From NCBI GenBank assembly GCA_905250025.1, contig CAJNOJ010000126.1, positions 62,001-126,000 on the forward strand: a stretch of DNA of 64,000 nucleotides. The letters run 5' to 3'. Of the stretch, positions 27,136 through 38,859 are shown piece by piece. The first letter of the stretch is position 1. Every line of letters starts with the position of its first letter. The notes below the pieces were generated by a model. That model had not been told where the DNA came from. It was given only the letters and a program-made list of their open reading frames with translations, and did not search any database. The stretch comes from Adineta ricciae (lineage: Eukaryota > Rotifera > Eurotatoria > Adinetida > Adinetidae). Made by a program: the position numbers and the translations under genes.

Positions 27136-29089
27136 CTACGTTTGCGACTAATCGATCAGATTAATAAAGCTCATATTTTCCTGAATAAACTAGTATTAAT
27201 CCAGATTTTTTGTTGAGATATTAACATTCTTTCCAATAAATTGTGTTAATACATTATACAATTGTAATATTTTTATAAAATGATGATGTCACTTCATAGA
27301 GCATACAGTATATGTCATCCGTAGAAAGTTTTTTTGACTGATTCAAATTACCAAACATGTCATGCTCAAAGGCTGAATTCAAGCATTCAATTATCCAAGT
27401 ATCAGGGTCCAGGAAGCAAGGTACAAAGTGAACGTGAGGGTGCGGTAAGTGCTCGATATGAAAAGGACATCGATTCGGTGCAAACTCGACTGTATACAGA
27501 GGCACGAGGTAATCGGCTACCGACATTCGAGAATACTGTAGCATTTTAATCTGATACAAGTGTCAATATTTTGTGACAATAAATGTTTCTAACAATGGCC
27601 ATATTAATTAATCCATTGTTTATCCATAAAATTCACAGCTAAAGACAATATTGAAAATGAGTATCTTGTTCCGAAAAGGATTTCATTCCAGTGGATCAGT
27701 TTCGTTTCAGGCCGATATTAATCAAGGAATGCCGGACGTGAACAATAAAGTACTCAGTTAGTTTCAGGGCGTTTAAAGTTAGGCGAAGGTGTGGGTTGGG
27801 TAAGATTACTATTTGTCTTCTATTAACCTTTACACCACGTGCCTGTGCCCATACCGATAACGTCACCCCTATCTATTCAAGTATTTTTTGTTGGTTTTTT
27901 CAATGAAGCTGCATGTCTTTTACTCCTTTTTAATCTATTTGTTTTGTGTTCTTATTTTTCTCATATTTCCTTTCGTTCTTATGATGCAATATACTTTGAT
28001 GACATGAGAGGTTACATATAAGAAGCTGGAGACAAAGCAAACAGAGAGTTTGTATATCACAGCCTTTTTTGCTATTTCGTACATTGAAAACAAAAAAGGT
28101 GTTCGACGAAACCTTTTTGATTTCGTGTAAATTTAATGCATACCAAATGTTATCGTGCGATTATACGAAATCCATAAAAGATTTAGTATTATTCAAGGTT
28201 TTATATCAACTCTTTCTAACTTTTGAACCGTAGAAGGGGTTTTGTCCCGAACTACTGCCACCATGTTTGAGCTCAAAATAGTGTTGCATATCACTCATCA
28301 CTGGTAACAAAATCAAAGAGAGTTTCGTGAAAAGTATTTTCAAAAAATCCAAGCAAAAAAGGGTTTTACACCAAATCTTCAAGCGTCAAGTGTTAACTTA
28401 GTTTTCGTTCGAGATCAATCGATGCTTTTTATTAAAAGAATTTCAATATATTTTTGTGATCAAAGTACAGTTTGGTCGAATTGAAAGAAACGATTCTGTC
28501 TCGACCTCATATATGACTTATTTGTTTATTTTTTTAGTTGTAGTCTTCGATTGAATTTTGGAATATAAATGATGTAGATGATAAAAATGAAGATTTAAAT
28601 GCAAACATCGAGTTTACGAAGAACATATCGGTGCATCCAAAATATGAACTTGGATAAGACGAAAATTCCTTGAAAAAAACATCTGTTCAAAGAAGAACCT
28701 TTATTTGAGAGCATTCAATAAAAGAAGTTCTTCATGACTTATTGTTAAGTTAACCCACACCCACACCCTCATCGTGTGCTTTTTCGCCACGTTCTTTAGT
28801 TAATACATTTATTGAACGAGCAACATCGTATATTGTGAGACTTGGATTACATGTTTGAATAAGAGCGGTTAATTTTGAAAAACTTCTTCCCCGTTTAATG
28901 CACAAAAGATATTCATCTCGAGTTGCTCACTTTGACAAAGTTGGTTTTATGTAGCGAACCATTTTGTTCCGAAGTTGTGTAGCAATATTACCCGTTTGAA
29001 TAAAGTTTGTATTTTTTTCAATTTCATTTTAATTCGAAGCATGAGATTCCCAGGGCAATCAATCCCGTACTCGAATCCAATATAGGATT
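27136..29089. other. AT-rich accessory DNA
   Basis: About 1.95 kb without a supported gene. Frames at 27254-27559 (both strands) and 27839-28021 lack any support. A decayed stretch at about 28058-28215 shares motifs (AACCTTTTTGAT, TTCGT) with the foldback element at 25967. A short (CCCACA)n tract is listed separately. Confidence 0.4.
28753..28770 (-). repeat. Short TGTGGG-type tract
   Basis: ACCCACACCCACACCCTC, about two and a half copies of CCCACA; the complement is TGTGGG, the telomere repeat reported for the bdelloid Adineta vaga. A single GTGTGGGTTGGG lies at 27789-27800 on the plus strand. Two copies could be chance. Confidence 0.35.
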
Positions 29090-29434
29090 TTATCGGACCC
29101 TACAGGAATTCGACGGATCCGAAATATGAATTTTCCAGATTTTCCCACGTCGAACAATCCGGCATGGAAACGGCCGGCTCCGGTGGCTGGATTTATCTGG
29201 TTTGGGCCGGAATCGACAGGAACATGTCAAAACCGGTAGCCGGAAATTCATGAAATCCTACTTCAGGAACCACCGTCCTGGGTTCTAAGGGTCATCATAG
29301 AATATAGCTGTCCAGGTCGATCATTCCGGCATAGTTTTTGCCGATTCCAGCAGGTTCCTTGCCGCCGGATTCCGACCGGAATTGCACAGGAAATATCCGA
29401 CCGGAACCGACCGTGCCATAATAACCTGGGATCC
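29090..29434. repeat. GC-rich CCGG-bearing repeat
   Basis: Sharply GC-richer than its flanks, with repeated motifs (TTCCGGCAT, GACCGGAA, CAGGAA, GGCCGG) in both orientations. No open frame. Its right edge coincides with the point where the minus-strand frame at 29435-29770 loses coherence, so it looks inserted. Confidence 0.45.
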
Positions 29435-29770
29435 ATTAATATGTTCAGCTAAGAGACCATCGAGTTCATCAAAATTTTCGTTTAATGAACATTGAAGTGA
29501 AATTTGTTTGATACACTCCGTATTTGATTCTGAATGCTGATACATCGTGTCAGATTTCGATAATAATTCTTGATTGTTCGCGATCAATTCGTAAGCTCTC
29601 ATGATTAACATCTCCAATATATCCTCGTCATAACGGTTATTGTATTTTAATTTACCAATAACATCTAAACCTGAAAAACAATGAGCAGACTAGGTCACTT
29701 TTTAAAAACAAATCGAATATCTTTGTGCAAACACTATTCAAAACATACAATACTCACTTTGAGCGCTCAT
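29435..29770 (-). pseudogene. Truncated small spliced gene, family unknown
   Basis: Exon 1 is 29758-29770 (ATG AGC GCT CAA A) with donor GTGAGT; exon 2 begins after TTTTCAG near 29671. Together they encode MSAQSLDVIGKLKYNN, RYDEDILEMLIMRAYELIAN, NQELLSKSDTMYQHSESN, and ISLQCSLNENFDELDGLLAE, an alpha-helical acidic protein. After about residue 92 the reading runs into the GC-rich repeat and stops making sense. I do not recognise the family. Intact splice sites say it was once, or still is, transcribed. Confidence 0.4.
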
Positions 29771-30800
29771 ATTACCTTGAAAATTCAGTAGATCTTGAAT
29801 AAAAGTGAGTGAGAAAAAGATCACCTTGTTATGATGTTTACAATCATTCAACAATTAGGATGCTTAATAGAAATGAAATTGGACAATTCGCTGATATACA
29901 GAACGACAGTAACATGTATATGATAGAAGTCGTTTTGCGATAGACGACGCTATCTTCTGAAGTTGAACAAATCAGCATTGTAATTGATTTTTATGTGATG
30001 TTTAACTTGTGTTAGTTAAAAAATATTTTTGTAAATGAGGGTGGATGTGTATCCATGTAACAAAAACATAAAAAATCTGATTAATATTGCATTCTCCGAT
30101 TAAATACCAAGAAAAAATTTATTTAAGTCGATTTTTCCAATTTTAATCGATTATAACCATGAAAAGGACATTTAATAATAGATTCTAATTGGTTTTGCTG
30201 TTATTAATGGATTTCCTCAATTTTCATTGGTTTGAATAAAAAAAAGAGAATACATGTTACAGCTGAAAGATTCCCTGTTGAATTTTAAACTCTCAATATT
30301 CAGCATTTGAGAAAAATCATAACGAATACAAACGAAATATAAAACAGTTTTCGCTGGTAGTCACAAATATTTCAATCATCTTAAAACTACTATAGAACAA
30401 CGGCAGCGAACATTAGCTGACATGTTGTCTATTGTTAACATAGTACAGAGTAGTTGTTATATCTTCATTTTTCTTCTCCTTTGTTACTTATTTGTGATTG
30501 ACAATTTTCGAGCAGCTTTATAATAAATATTTTCTTCTTATTGAAAATCATACTCTTTTTAATGCCAACATAACAATTAGAAAAACATTTTACGTTCTAA
30601 ACAGGTATGTAAAGAGATGACTCAATAATCAATGTTGTATATGAAATCATATTGTATAGTGCGAAGAGAAATTCAATCAGGCACTATTGAAGAGTATAAA
30701 GATCTAATTCAGTTCAGAGATCGAACAAATCATACATTCTATACCAATCTTTATTATCGTGTAAAACTTTTAAAAAAAGATTCTTTTTTTCTGTCTCTAT
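29771..30800. other. AT-rich intergenic region
   Basis: About 1 kb, no supported gene; the frame at 30632-30814 has no family features. Confidence 0.4.
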
Positions 30801-31602
30801 TCACTCTCTTATAAAAGTAATGTACACCATCGTTGATCTTGATTGATACTTTGATGTATGGTCACGAAGATGATCTGCGGATGATCCTTTTATTGGTTTG
30901 AACGACGATATGTGTTTTTCATCATCAAGTGGAACATGAGCAGTGAAACGACATCGATTCACACTGTTTAACCATAAATGATCACCAGAAACAATACCAG
31001 ATAATTCTTTTACTTCACAATCACCTGTCACACGAACGACTAGAATCTTATTTAATTCTTGAGATTTATCAACTACCGTATCCATCTACAGATGAAAAAA
31101 GTCAAATTAGATAAGAAATCTTTTAAAGTTTCATTTACTTTAGCTTCGAACAGATGACGAACATTGGCAAAATGAACACGTTTATTGCCTTGTTCATACA
31201 GATATCCATATGAGAAATAGATGGAAAGTGCTTCAAATAAATGACTTGGAACTGTATCTAGAATAAAGAAAACGAAAAGTAGTTCTATAAACAGTGAAAA
31301 TGAAAATGTACGATTGAATGAAAGAGATATATGCTTAGGTGTTGATGTAGATGGTGCACCAATACTTTGTCCTAATCGTTTATCAAGTAATAGGATATGT
31401 CGATCTCCTTGACCAAATTTGCTCCTGGCGGGAGTGATACCGCTATTGATTGTGCTATTTGGATATACAATATTTTTAAAAAAAGCACAGTCGAATCATT
31501 TAATGTGAAAGGAAAGAAGTATAAGACAGATATAGAATACGAATAGACAAAGAACGGGGACAAAGTATCGTCGAACGAATCTCTGGTGACGGTTGGTCTC
31601 AT
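30801..31602 (-). CDS. Small spliced gene, unrecognised
   Basis: Four exons joined by GT-AG introns: from ATG 31602 (MRPTVTRDSFDDTLSP), from about 31449 (TINSGITPARSKFGQGDRHI then LLLDKRLGQSI; its donor GTGCAC is weak), from about 31261 (DTVPSHLFEALSIYFSYGYL then YEQGNKRVHFANVRHLFEAK), and 31085 to TGA 30801. About 195 residues. There is no signal peptide or membrane segment. The middle exon looks like a folded, conserved domain; the last exon is beta-rich (ILVVRVTGDCEVKELSGIVS) and ends in a polar tail. I know no family with this pattern. The frame is kept across all three introns, so I think it is real. Confidence 0.5.
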
Positions 31603-33599
31603 CGTCCCTCAAAAAGCGTATGTATTCAATGCATTTGAATATTTTTACTTCATTTTTCTGTTAGAAAAACGAAAACTAAAGGAAAGGAAAATTGATAAAG
31701 TGTAAGAAAAAAAAAGGAGAAAAGTGTGCCGATGTAAAAAAAAAAGAACATACACACAGATGCATACGCAGCGTTAAAAAGTTTATCCGCGCCGTATGCT
31801 GCTTTGTTGTACGCGTATCTCTCTCTCTCCCTCTCTTGTACGAAAGAAACAGGTAAGAATCGACATAGACAGAACAACAACAATGCAACGAAAGAAAAAA
31901 AAATACATTGACGACAACGTCGTGCAATGTAGATAAAGATTCTCGTCGTGCGAAAGTAGATGTATGTGAGAGAGAGAGGGAGAGAGATAGAACATAGTCA
32001 TCTTTTTCGTAAGAAGAAAGTAATAGCAGCATGTGAGTATACAGGAGAAAGAAGGTGGATGATAGTGTATGCAACATGAGTAGCTGAATAAATAGACAAG
32101 AGAAAAAGCAAAGGCGATGCATCAGAAGATTTTTTTTATGCATATAGTCTATCTCTTGTCACCTTGGCGAAAAAAATGAATTAACACACAGACAACTGGA
32201 CGTTTTTTTTTCTTCTTCTTCTCTCTTATCTTCTATATACGTAAATAATTCATAGATTCATCTATTTTAATAGTAGAATTTTATATTGAGTAATAGAAAA
32301 TATTCTCCTTGCTTTTTTGTTCCTTTTCATGTCATACATAATTTCCGTGAGGATTTTCTATGTGTGTGCCTGTTTCTTTTTTTACTCACGCGTCTTCCCT
32401 TCTTTTTTTTTCTCTTCGCCGTTCTATTCGTTTTGTTCTCAGTCGGAGACAAAAAGTACAAAGAAGACTCACTGTTGAACACACATAGACACAATCGGTA
32501 AATGGAAGGAAAAAGTCTATCCATGTCTATGCGCGTGTGTTATACAACTCTTTGCTTTCTTTTTTTTCCTATTCCAGTTTTTTTTTCTCCCGATGACGAG
32601 CTAAACAGAATCGAAGAAAGGAACCTTGGAAATATGCACATAGAAGCATTATACACGCAATTGTGAACATGATGACTAGAATAGCAAAAAAGAGAAAATG
32701 AGAGGAAAAAGAAAAAATGTTTGGACGAGTTTTTTTGTAGAAAGAAAGAGACATAACTATTGCGCTGTTCAATCCTGACCGTGCTGTTAGTGAGCACGTC
32801 TTGTCGTCCTTCAAAAAAGTGCCTGTCTTTTTTCTCCTCTCTTTCGGTTATGTAGTGAGAGAAAGAACTGTCCTGAACATCATCATCACGAGAATCAACG
32901 AGTTAATAGTAACTCTTCTTATTCTTCTTCTCGTTCGCTTTGTCTCTCCTGGTGATAGTAGCTGTGCGCTTATAAAATATGTTCATACCCGACCGGAGGA
33001 AGGTTCGACGAGAATTTTTCTTTTCCCTCCCCTTCTTTTCTACACACATCCAGCCCACTATTGCTTAGCATCTTTATACGTATTTTTTTCCCATCATATA
33101 TATATTTTTCCGCGAGGGTTAGAAAAAGTTGGATGAATGCGCGTGAGCGCAAACGAAGACCAGCGACATTGTCGCCGTTCTCTCCCTCTTGTCACTGAAC
33201 AAATTGTAAGAAAAAAGAGATTTCTGATAATAAGATAGACAGACATAGAGTAAGACAAAAAAACGCACACTGTCATTCTGGTTTTCTTCTTCATCTCTCT
33301 CTCTCTCTCTCTCTAAATATATATATATATATATCTGTATGTTAGTGTGTAAAAGTATGATCAAAGTATGTTAACGACGACAAAGAATAAGGAGAAGGAA
33401 GGGAAAAGTGTTACCTGCGTCTAAAAACTTTTTATCAGTTGGTGTTTGTTTTACATTGAGATACAAATCAGCGAACGAGAAATGTATTTCCACTGTTTCT
33501 TCTAAATTAGACTGAGGAGTGCATAAACATGTTTTTTTTCTTCTATCCGATTCATTCAGTTCTCATTACACTCACTATTTGTTTTACTTTCGATTAGAA
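31603..33599. other. Divergent promoter region, low complexity
   Basis: About 2 kb between the unrecognised minus gene and the zinc-finger gene. Rich in T- or A-runs and in CTCT tracts (31819-31836, 31970-31985, 33294-33314). Every open frame here is made of these simple tracts. It may hold a non-coding first exon of the zinc-finger gene. Confidence 0.5.
33294..33334. repeat. (CT)n followed by (AT)n microsatellite
   Basis: About 21 bases of CT directly followed by about 19 bases of AT. Confidence 0.8.
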
Positions 33600-36484
33600 A
33601 TGACCAGTGGAATAAGTGTCAAAGATCGATGTCGGCTTTGTTATACACGTCTAAAAGGTGCCTCATTATTTCATCAGAAAGTCTGGTGTTCCCAACATAA
33701 TGATCGCATCTACAATATATACAAACGTCGTCCATTTCGTTATCGTGACTTAATCGTTCGTTATTTATGTATAAACTTACCTGAAAACAATCCCAATGAC
33801 CATTATTCGACTGTTATCTGTGGCACGTGTGCATCGTCACTGACTCAACTGGAAACAGCTTATCAAACCTTTGATCGAACGCAAAAAAGTCTTCGATCGA
33901 AATTTCGCAAAACATCTCAAATCAGTCGTTACCAAGTTGAGAAACAGTTGAAAATAGTTCAAACGAAAGCATCGAATGTAATGACATCAGTTGAACCGAA
34001 ACGACTATCCAAACGTAAGGGTGCGCCGAAGCACATTATTCCAACTTTGAATCATCAGAAACGGCCGACGAATAGTGTACAATTGATTGTAAAATTTCCA
34101 CCAATTGATCACGATGATGATGATGATGATAATGACGACGAGGAGACGGAAGAAGACGATGAAGCAAGAAAGTCTGTGTCAAGTCAATACTTGTCTTCAA
34201 CGAAACGAACAAGTTCAAGGCGAAAGCCTGAAATAATAATGGAAACTACTAATCAGAAAAAGAAGTTCAAGCAGTCAACGAAAGATTCAGAATTATCAGT
34301 AAGAGATTCTCGGTACCTTGATGCCATCATTTCTAAGTTGTTATTTAGAAGCTTACATCTGATATATCGAATAATAAATCTTATAATTGTATTAATCTTC
34401 TCAAACCGAACATTTCAACTGATACATCGAGTCATAATCTTCCTTTGCTTAATTTAACAACACCCGGTTCTAGTTCAACTTCTTCGTCAACATTGAACAG
34501 TCGCCCATTCAACTCGGTGAAAGGCAATCATATTGAACGCATTGCTGTTTCTCTCCTATCCGTATGTTATTTTCTCTCGTCTGTCTCCTTCACACCTAGT
34601 ATCCGCTTTGACACCCACGGCCAAAAGGCGTTTCAAAAGTATCTGCTGTCCTTTAGCATCTTTTTTTTTCTCGTTAACAATTAATTTCCAAGGTTCGTTG
34701 CCTTTCTGCTATCGTCAAAAAGGAAAAATCGTGAGGTTTAGGGATACACCCGCACACGTAAACCATAGATAGAGGATGAAAGAAACTTCTCTATTGACAT
34801 TTGTTCGTTAGTCTGCCTTTTGAGAACTTCTATGAAAACCATCGAGAATGCTAAGTGATGACTTTTTTTCCATCCCTGCGATCTTGAGTGCTTAATTATA
34901 ATGTTACAAGAGGCATCAATGATCACTTATTCAGCTATTTAGAAGTCGAATGAGAGATAGATGTTCATGGAAATTTTCGCTTTAGCAATGGCAGCTAAAT
35001 GAAAAATCTCATTTCTTGTTTTGCTTTTTCATCACGCAGGGAACAGAAGGTCAATCTGACAGTATTATCAACAATTTCAATGCATCCAACGGCACCAACG
35101 GCACGCTATCCGATCAAAGTGAGTTCTACATTCATTTGCTTTTTCTTCTAAATATTCACCGAAGAATTAATTAATAAAACCCCTAGTCTTACGAGAAGGA
35201 TGAGGTAAGCGCGCATGAGTTTGGACTGAAAAGCATGTTTGCCCAAAATCTGTCTACGTCGATCATCCGATTCAAATTTATCTTTCTTGTCACAGGTTCA
35301 TCGAAAGCACGTGGACGCCGTAGACCAGCCACTCTGGGTAGTACTCCATTAGAATTGACTACAACAAACAACATCCTCTCGACTAATTACAACAATGTAG
35401 CGACAATTCTTTCGCCATCCTTAGACGACGCCGATGAGGACGGTCTATCCATTGGTGATGCAAGTAACGATAGTTCGAATGTTAGTACGAATGGTATTCA
35501 ACAAAACGGAACGAATATTCCTAATGTTAACAAACATTTATCATCGACAATATCAGCGACGCCGACAGCAGAAGGTTTGACAATAACCGCAATCAACAAT
35601 ACAGGACAAAAGCAAGTATTTATGGCAAAACAATTGGGAAATTTGAAGAAGTACCAATGTGGGCTATGTGAAAAAATCGTAACAAATATTCAAATACATG
35701 TTAGACGACATACGAATGATAAACCATATCCATGGTAATTATTCATTTTCTCTATTAGAGATCTAATCATGGAATGCGTTCGTTTCTATTTAGTACGTAT
35801 TGTGAAAAACGATTTACCAATTCCGGGGATCTTCAGATTCACGTCCGAATTCACACAGTGAGTCATTCTTTCGCTAATTATTATCGATGTTCCAATCGAA
35901 AATGATTTTCTTTGATCGATTAGGGTGAAAAACCTTATGCATGTCCATTATGTTTGAAGAGTTACCGCACGATAGGTAATTTCAATAGTCATGTCAAGAC
36001 CCATGATTCAGGCGTTCGTCCACATCGTTGTGAGCTATGTGATCAAGTATTTCCCATACCGAAAGATTGGTATTCGCACTTACGTTCAAGTCATCGTTCA
36101 CGAATACCAAGCAATAATCTTCCAGCGAGTTCGACAACGACAACCAACACAAATTCAACATTAAGTTCAACGAACTCAACAACAACAGTAACTCAGCCAC
36201 TATTTTCCAATGCCTTATCCAGTCAACAACAACACAGTGAAGTCTTCGTTCCGAATAAAGTCAAACTAGAACCAATCAATCGTTCACAACTCATCATCAA
36301 GTCATCTAATGGTAATGATCAAGAACCAATGAACATGTCGAAAAAAGAGAACTCCAATGATCATGATGCCGAGGAGGAAAACGAGGACGAAGACGTTGCC
36401 GACGACGACGACGAAGAAGCGGAGAATCGTCATCAATCTACACGTAATTTACTAGCGAATGTCTCATCGCCCGTTCATGCTTGA
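33600..36484 (+). CDS. ZAD-like C2H2 zinc-finger protein
   Basis: Probable nuclear DNA-binding factor. About seven exons. The N-terminus (residues about 8-85) has CRLC, then a basic stretch, RYRDLIVRYLCINLPEN, VICGTCASSL and a following helix: a C-x2-C/C-x2-C layout like the ZAD (zinc-finger-associated) domain that dimerises insect C2H2 factors. A long disordered part follows, with an Asp run (DHDDDDDDNDDEETEEDDE), basic patches and Asn/Ser/Thr-rich exons. Near 35655 four C2H2 fingers start: the first has only nine residues between its Cys and His pairs; the next two are normal (CTYCEKRFTNSGDLQIHVRI, CPLCLKSYRTIGNFNSHVKT) with a TGEKPY linker; the fourth is CELCDQVFPIPKDWYSHLRS. A second acidic tail ends at TGA 36484. 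I start at ATG 33600, just after an acceptor; an earlier ATG at 33528 is possible. Confidence 0.8.
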
Positions 36485-36689
36485 ATGAGAAACTAGTCAT
36501 GTCTCCATATCTGTGTAAGTTCCTTTCATTTTGCGAACAGTATTGAAAACAAAAGAATAATCAAAAGCAATATATATATACATAGCTGAGTTTGAGAATG
36601 AACAGCCATGCCAGTCTTTCGTTTGTGATTGATGTTCATTTTTTTTCTTTCGACGTCGTGATTTTTGTAACGCAATATCTTCTGTATTA

Positions 36690-36748
<59 letters not shown>

Positions 36749-37414
36749 GTTCGTTAGTTTCGTTTTCTTGTTGTTTCAAACTGACGCAAATTGTATATCT
36801 TCTTCCCCCCCCCTCTCTCTCTCTCTCTATCGATTCTATAGGTGAATAAAGTCTGAACTGTATTTCGTACTCTTCTTCGCTGTTGTGTGTTCTGGTCATC
36901 TGTTTTTCTCTATCGTGTGAATGATTTTAACATATATCCATTTTAAGGGGTCGAGGTTTGGTTCTTCGCTGAACACGAATATACATCCTAGTCGATGCGA
37001 AAGAATTTATTTGAGTTATCTTTGTTTTGCATTTGTGTGTGTGGTTTTTTTCTTTGTACTGGAATGAGAAAAAGTATATCTGTCTATTTGTTATATTTCT
37101 GAAATACACATACGTATAAAATTCATGTTCCACATAGACTAATCGAACCCAAGAGAGAATACACCGATGTTGATGGACATAGTAACGTACTCGACAGATT
37201 AATTTATGATTATTATCTTCCAACAAGTCGACACTTTCATTGGTTTTATTGTTGTTCTGATAAGAAAAAGGTTAACTATCATCTGGAATTTTTTTTCAAT
37301 GAATTTATTTTTGAAACTGTTCTATGGAAGATATAGTATCACATTACATATAAGATATAGAAACGAAGAGAAATTCTATCATAGCCATTAAATTATCCTT
37401 TGTATGACTAAATG
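36485..37414. other. Convergent 3' region
   Basis: 3' flanks of the zinc-finger and innexin genes; no gene. Contains a long CT microsatellite and a second shorter one at 36811-36828. Confidence 0.5.
36693..36745. repeat. (CT)n microsatellite, about 53 bases
   Basis: Uninterrupted CT dinucleotides in the presumed 3' UTR of the zinc-finger gene. It gives spurious open frames on both strands. Confidence 0.95.
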
Positions 37415-38859
37415 TCACTGATGATCATCATTGTTATTAAGCAAGGTTTCTGTTGGGTTTGATCTTGGTCGAATTGAGGGAGAAAATGAACTATTTGGAT
37501 CAAATTTGCTAGGAGGTAGTCTTGGTCGGTCGGAATTCAAATGATTGCGATCGTATGTTGCACAGAAATGTGTGTAGAGTTTGTCGATTATGTCACCAAC
37601 GATAATGTCTTGTCCATTTCGAGCCAGTAGACGAAGAGCAAAGCAGCCATCTTCTTGCAGGTAATCGCGAACAAAAGCTCGAGTACGAAGTTTTTCGTGT
37701 AACTGATCATTATCGGATTTGATGCGTCCGTCTGCAGAGTCACGCGGTACTGCACGATTCAGAGCTAGTTTTCGTTGGACGTATGCAGATCGGCCGTCCA
37801 CGCGAAGAATACGTAATAACCACGAAATAAAATCACAGATGTTAAAAGCAGCTAAGAGAATAATCCAAAACCATAGAATCAGAAAGATCTTCTCGTTGAA
37901 TAGATTGATTGGTAAGACGCACTGGACAGTATATCGATGAATAATTCCGATTTCTCGTATATGAAAATCGCATAATGTAACACGCGGAAACCGCTTCGAC
38001 TCACCCCAATCCAGACCGCGCATAAATTTGATAATGACTTCAATGCCAAACAAATGGTATTCATTGCCCAAGAAGACATTCAATAAAAATATTTGTACTA
38101 ATGAGTTAAAGAGAAATAGAAATTTTACGAATGTGAATAGAATAACAATGAATGCACTAAGATGCCGATGACGCCAAAATGTGATATTATACCAGAACTT
38201 TTGAGGAACGCTTTTCGTATGATTCGGATGCTGAGCAGGAGAAGTGTAACGATTTTCTATATAGACACGAATTGAGTTTACGATATAATCCACCGCCTTC
38301 TCTCGTTCTTCGACTTGTTGTTCTTGTTTTAAAGCGGCATCGACTAACTTTTCAATATCTAAGCCAGACTTATTATTCAATGATCTCCACAGCATCCGTG
38401 GAAAATAGAAACACAGTGCCATAAACAAGAGAATAAACGGTGACCATTGATAATACTTCAGCATACCTACAATAAACAATTAACCAAAAGAAATGCTTCT
38501 TAAAATCAAACTCTCACGTTCGTATCGTGTTGTTTCTGCATGTGGAATATCATGTTCCATGGGAACGTAATACGTATTCATTATCCAGCAAATATCATTC
38601 GCATATTTTTCATAGCCACCAGTAAATTGTGCAGGAACCTACACACCAAATAGTACAGAAAGGCATTTCAAATGACTATTCTTCGTACCCAACAGGTAAT
38701 TGGTGAACCGAAATACTGCTGTGTTGTAATGATGGCTGCGAATACTAAGATCATGGTGACTGTGTATCGATGATTGAGTCGATCGATGAAAACGTCGTCA
38801 TTTTTCGTTGAGTGATGTTTTCCCGCATTTAATTTCGTAGCAAAATTCAATATATCCAT
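37415..38859 (-). CDS. Innexin (gap junction channel)
   Basis: Innexins form invertebrate gap junctions and hemichannels with four membrane helices. Three exons from ATG 38859: exon 1 gives MDILNFATKLNAGKHHSTKN and the first helix (TVTMILVFAAIITTQQYF) then GSPITCWVP; exon 2 gives AQFTGGYEKYANDICWIMNT; exon 3 starts after the acceptor near 38466 with the signature YYQWSPFILLFMALCFYFPR. Two cysteines lie in the first loop (ITC, DIC) and two in the second (LCDFHI, VQC), as in all innexins. The third helix is near FIVILFTFVKFLFLFNSLVQ, the fourth near ILWFWIILLAAFNICDFISW. The cytoplasmic tail (about 100 residues) is typical. TGA is at 37415-37417. Length about 450, within the family range. Confidence 0.92.

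Noticed and set aside
27254..27559. Overlapping frames of 101 and 71 codons on opposite strands
   Set aside because: Neither has an ATG in good context for its full length, nor recognisable features.
31650..33364. Many overlapping frames rich in Phe, Ser and Leu
   Set aside because: Low-complexity promoter DNA; no domain, no splice pattern, unlike codon use of neighbouring genes.
36592..36899. Open frames rich in Ser-Leu and Arg-Glu on both strands
   Set aside because: Produced by the CT microsatellites in a 3' UTR.
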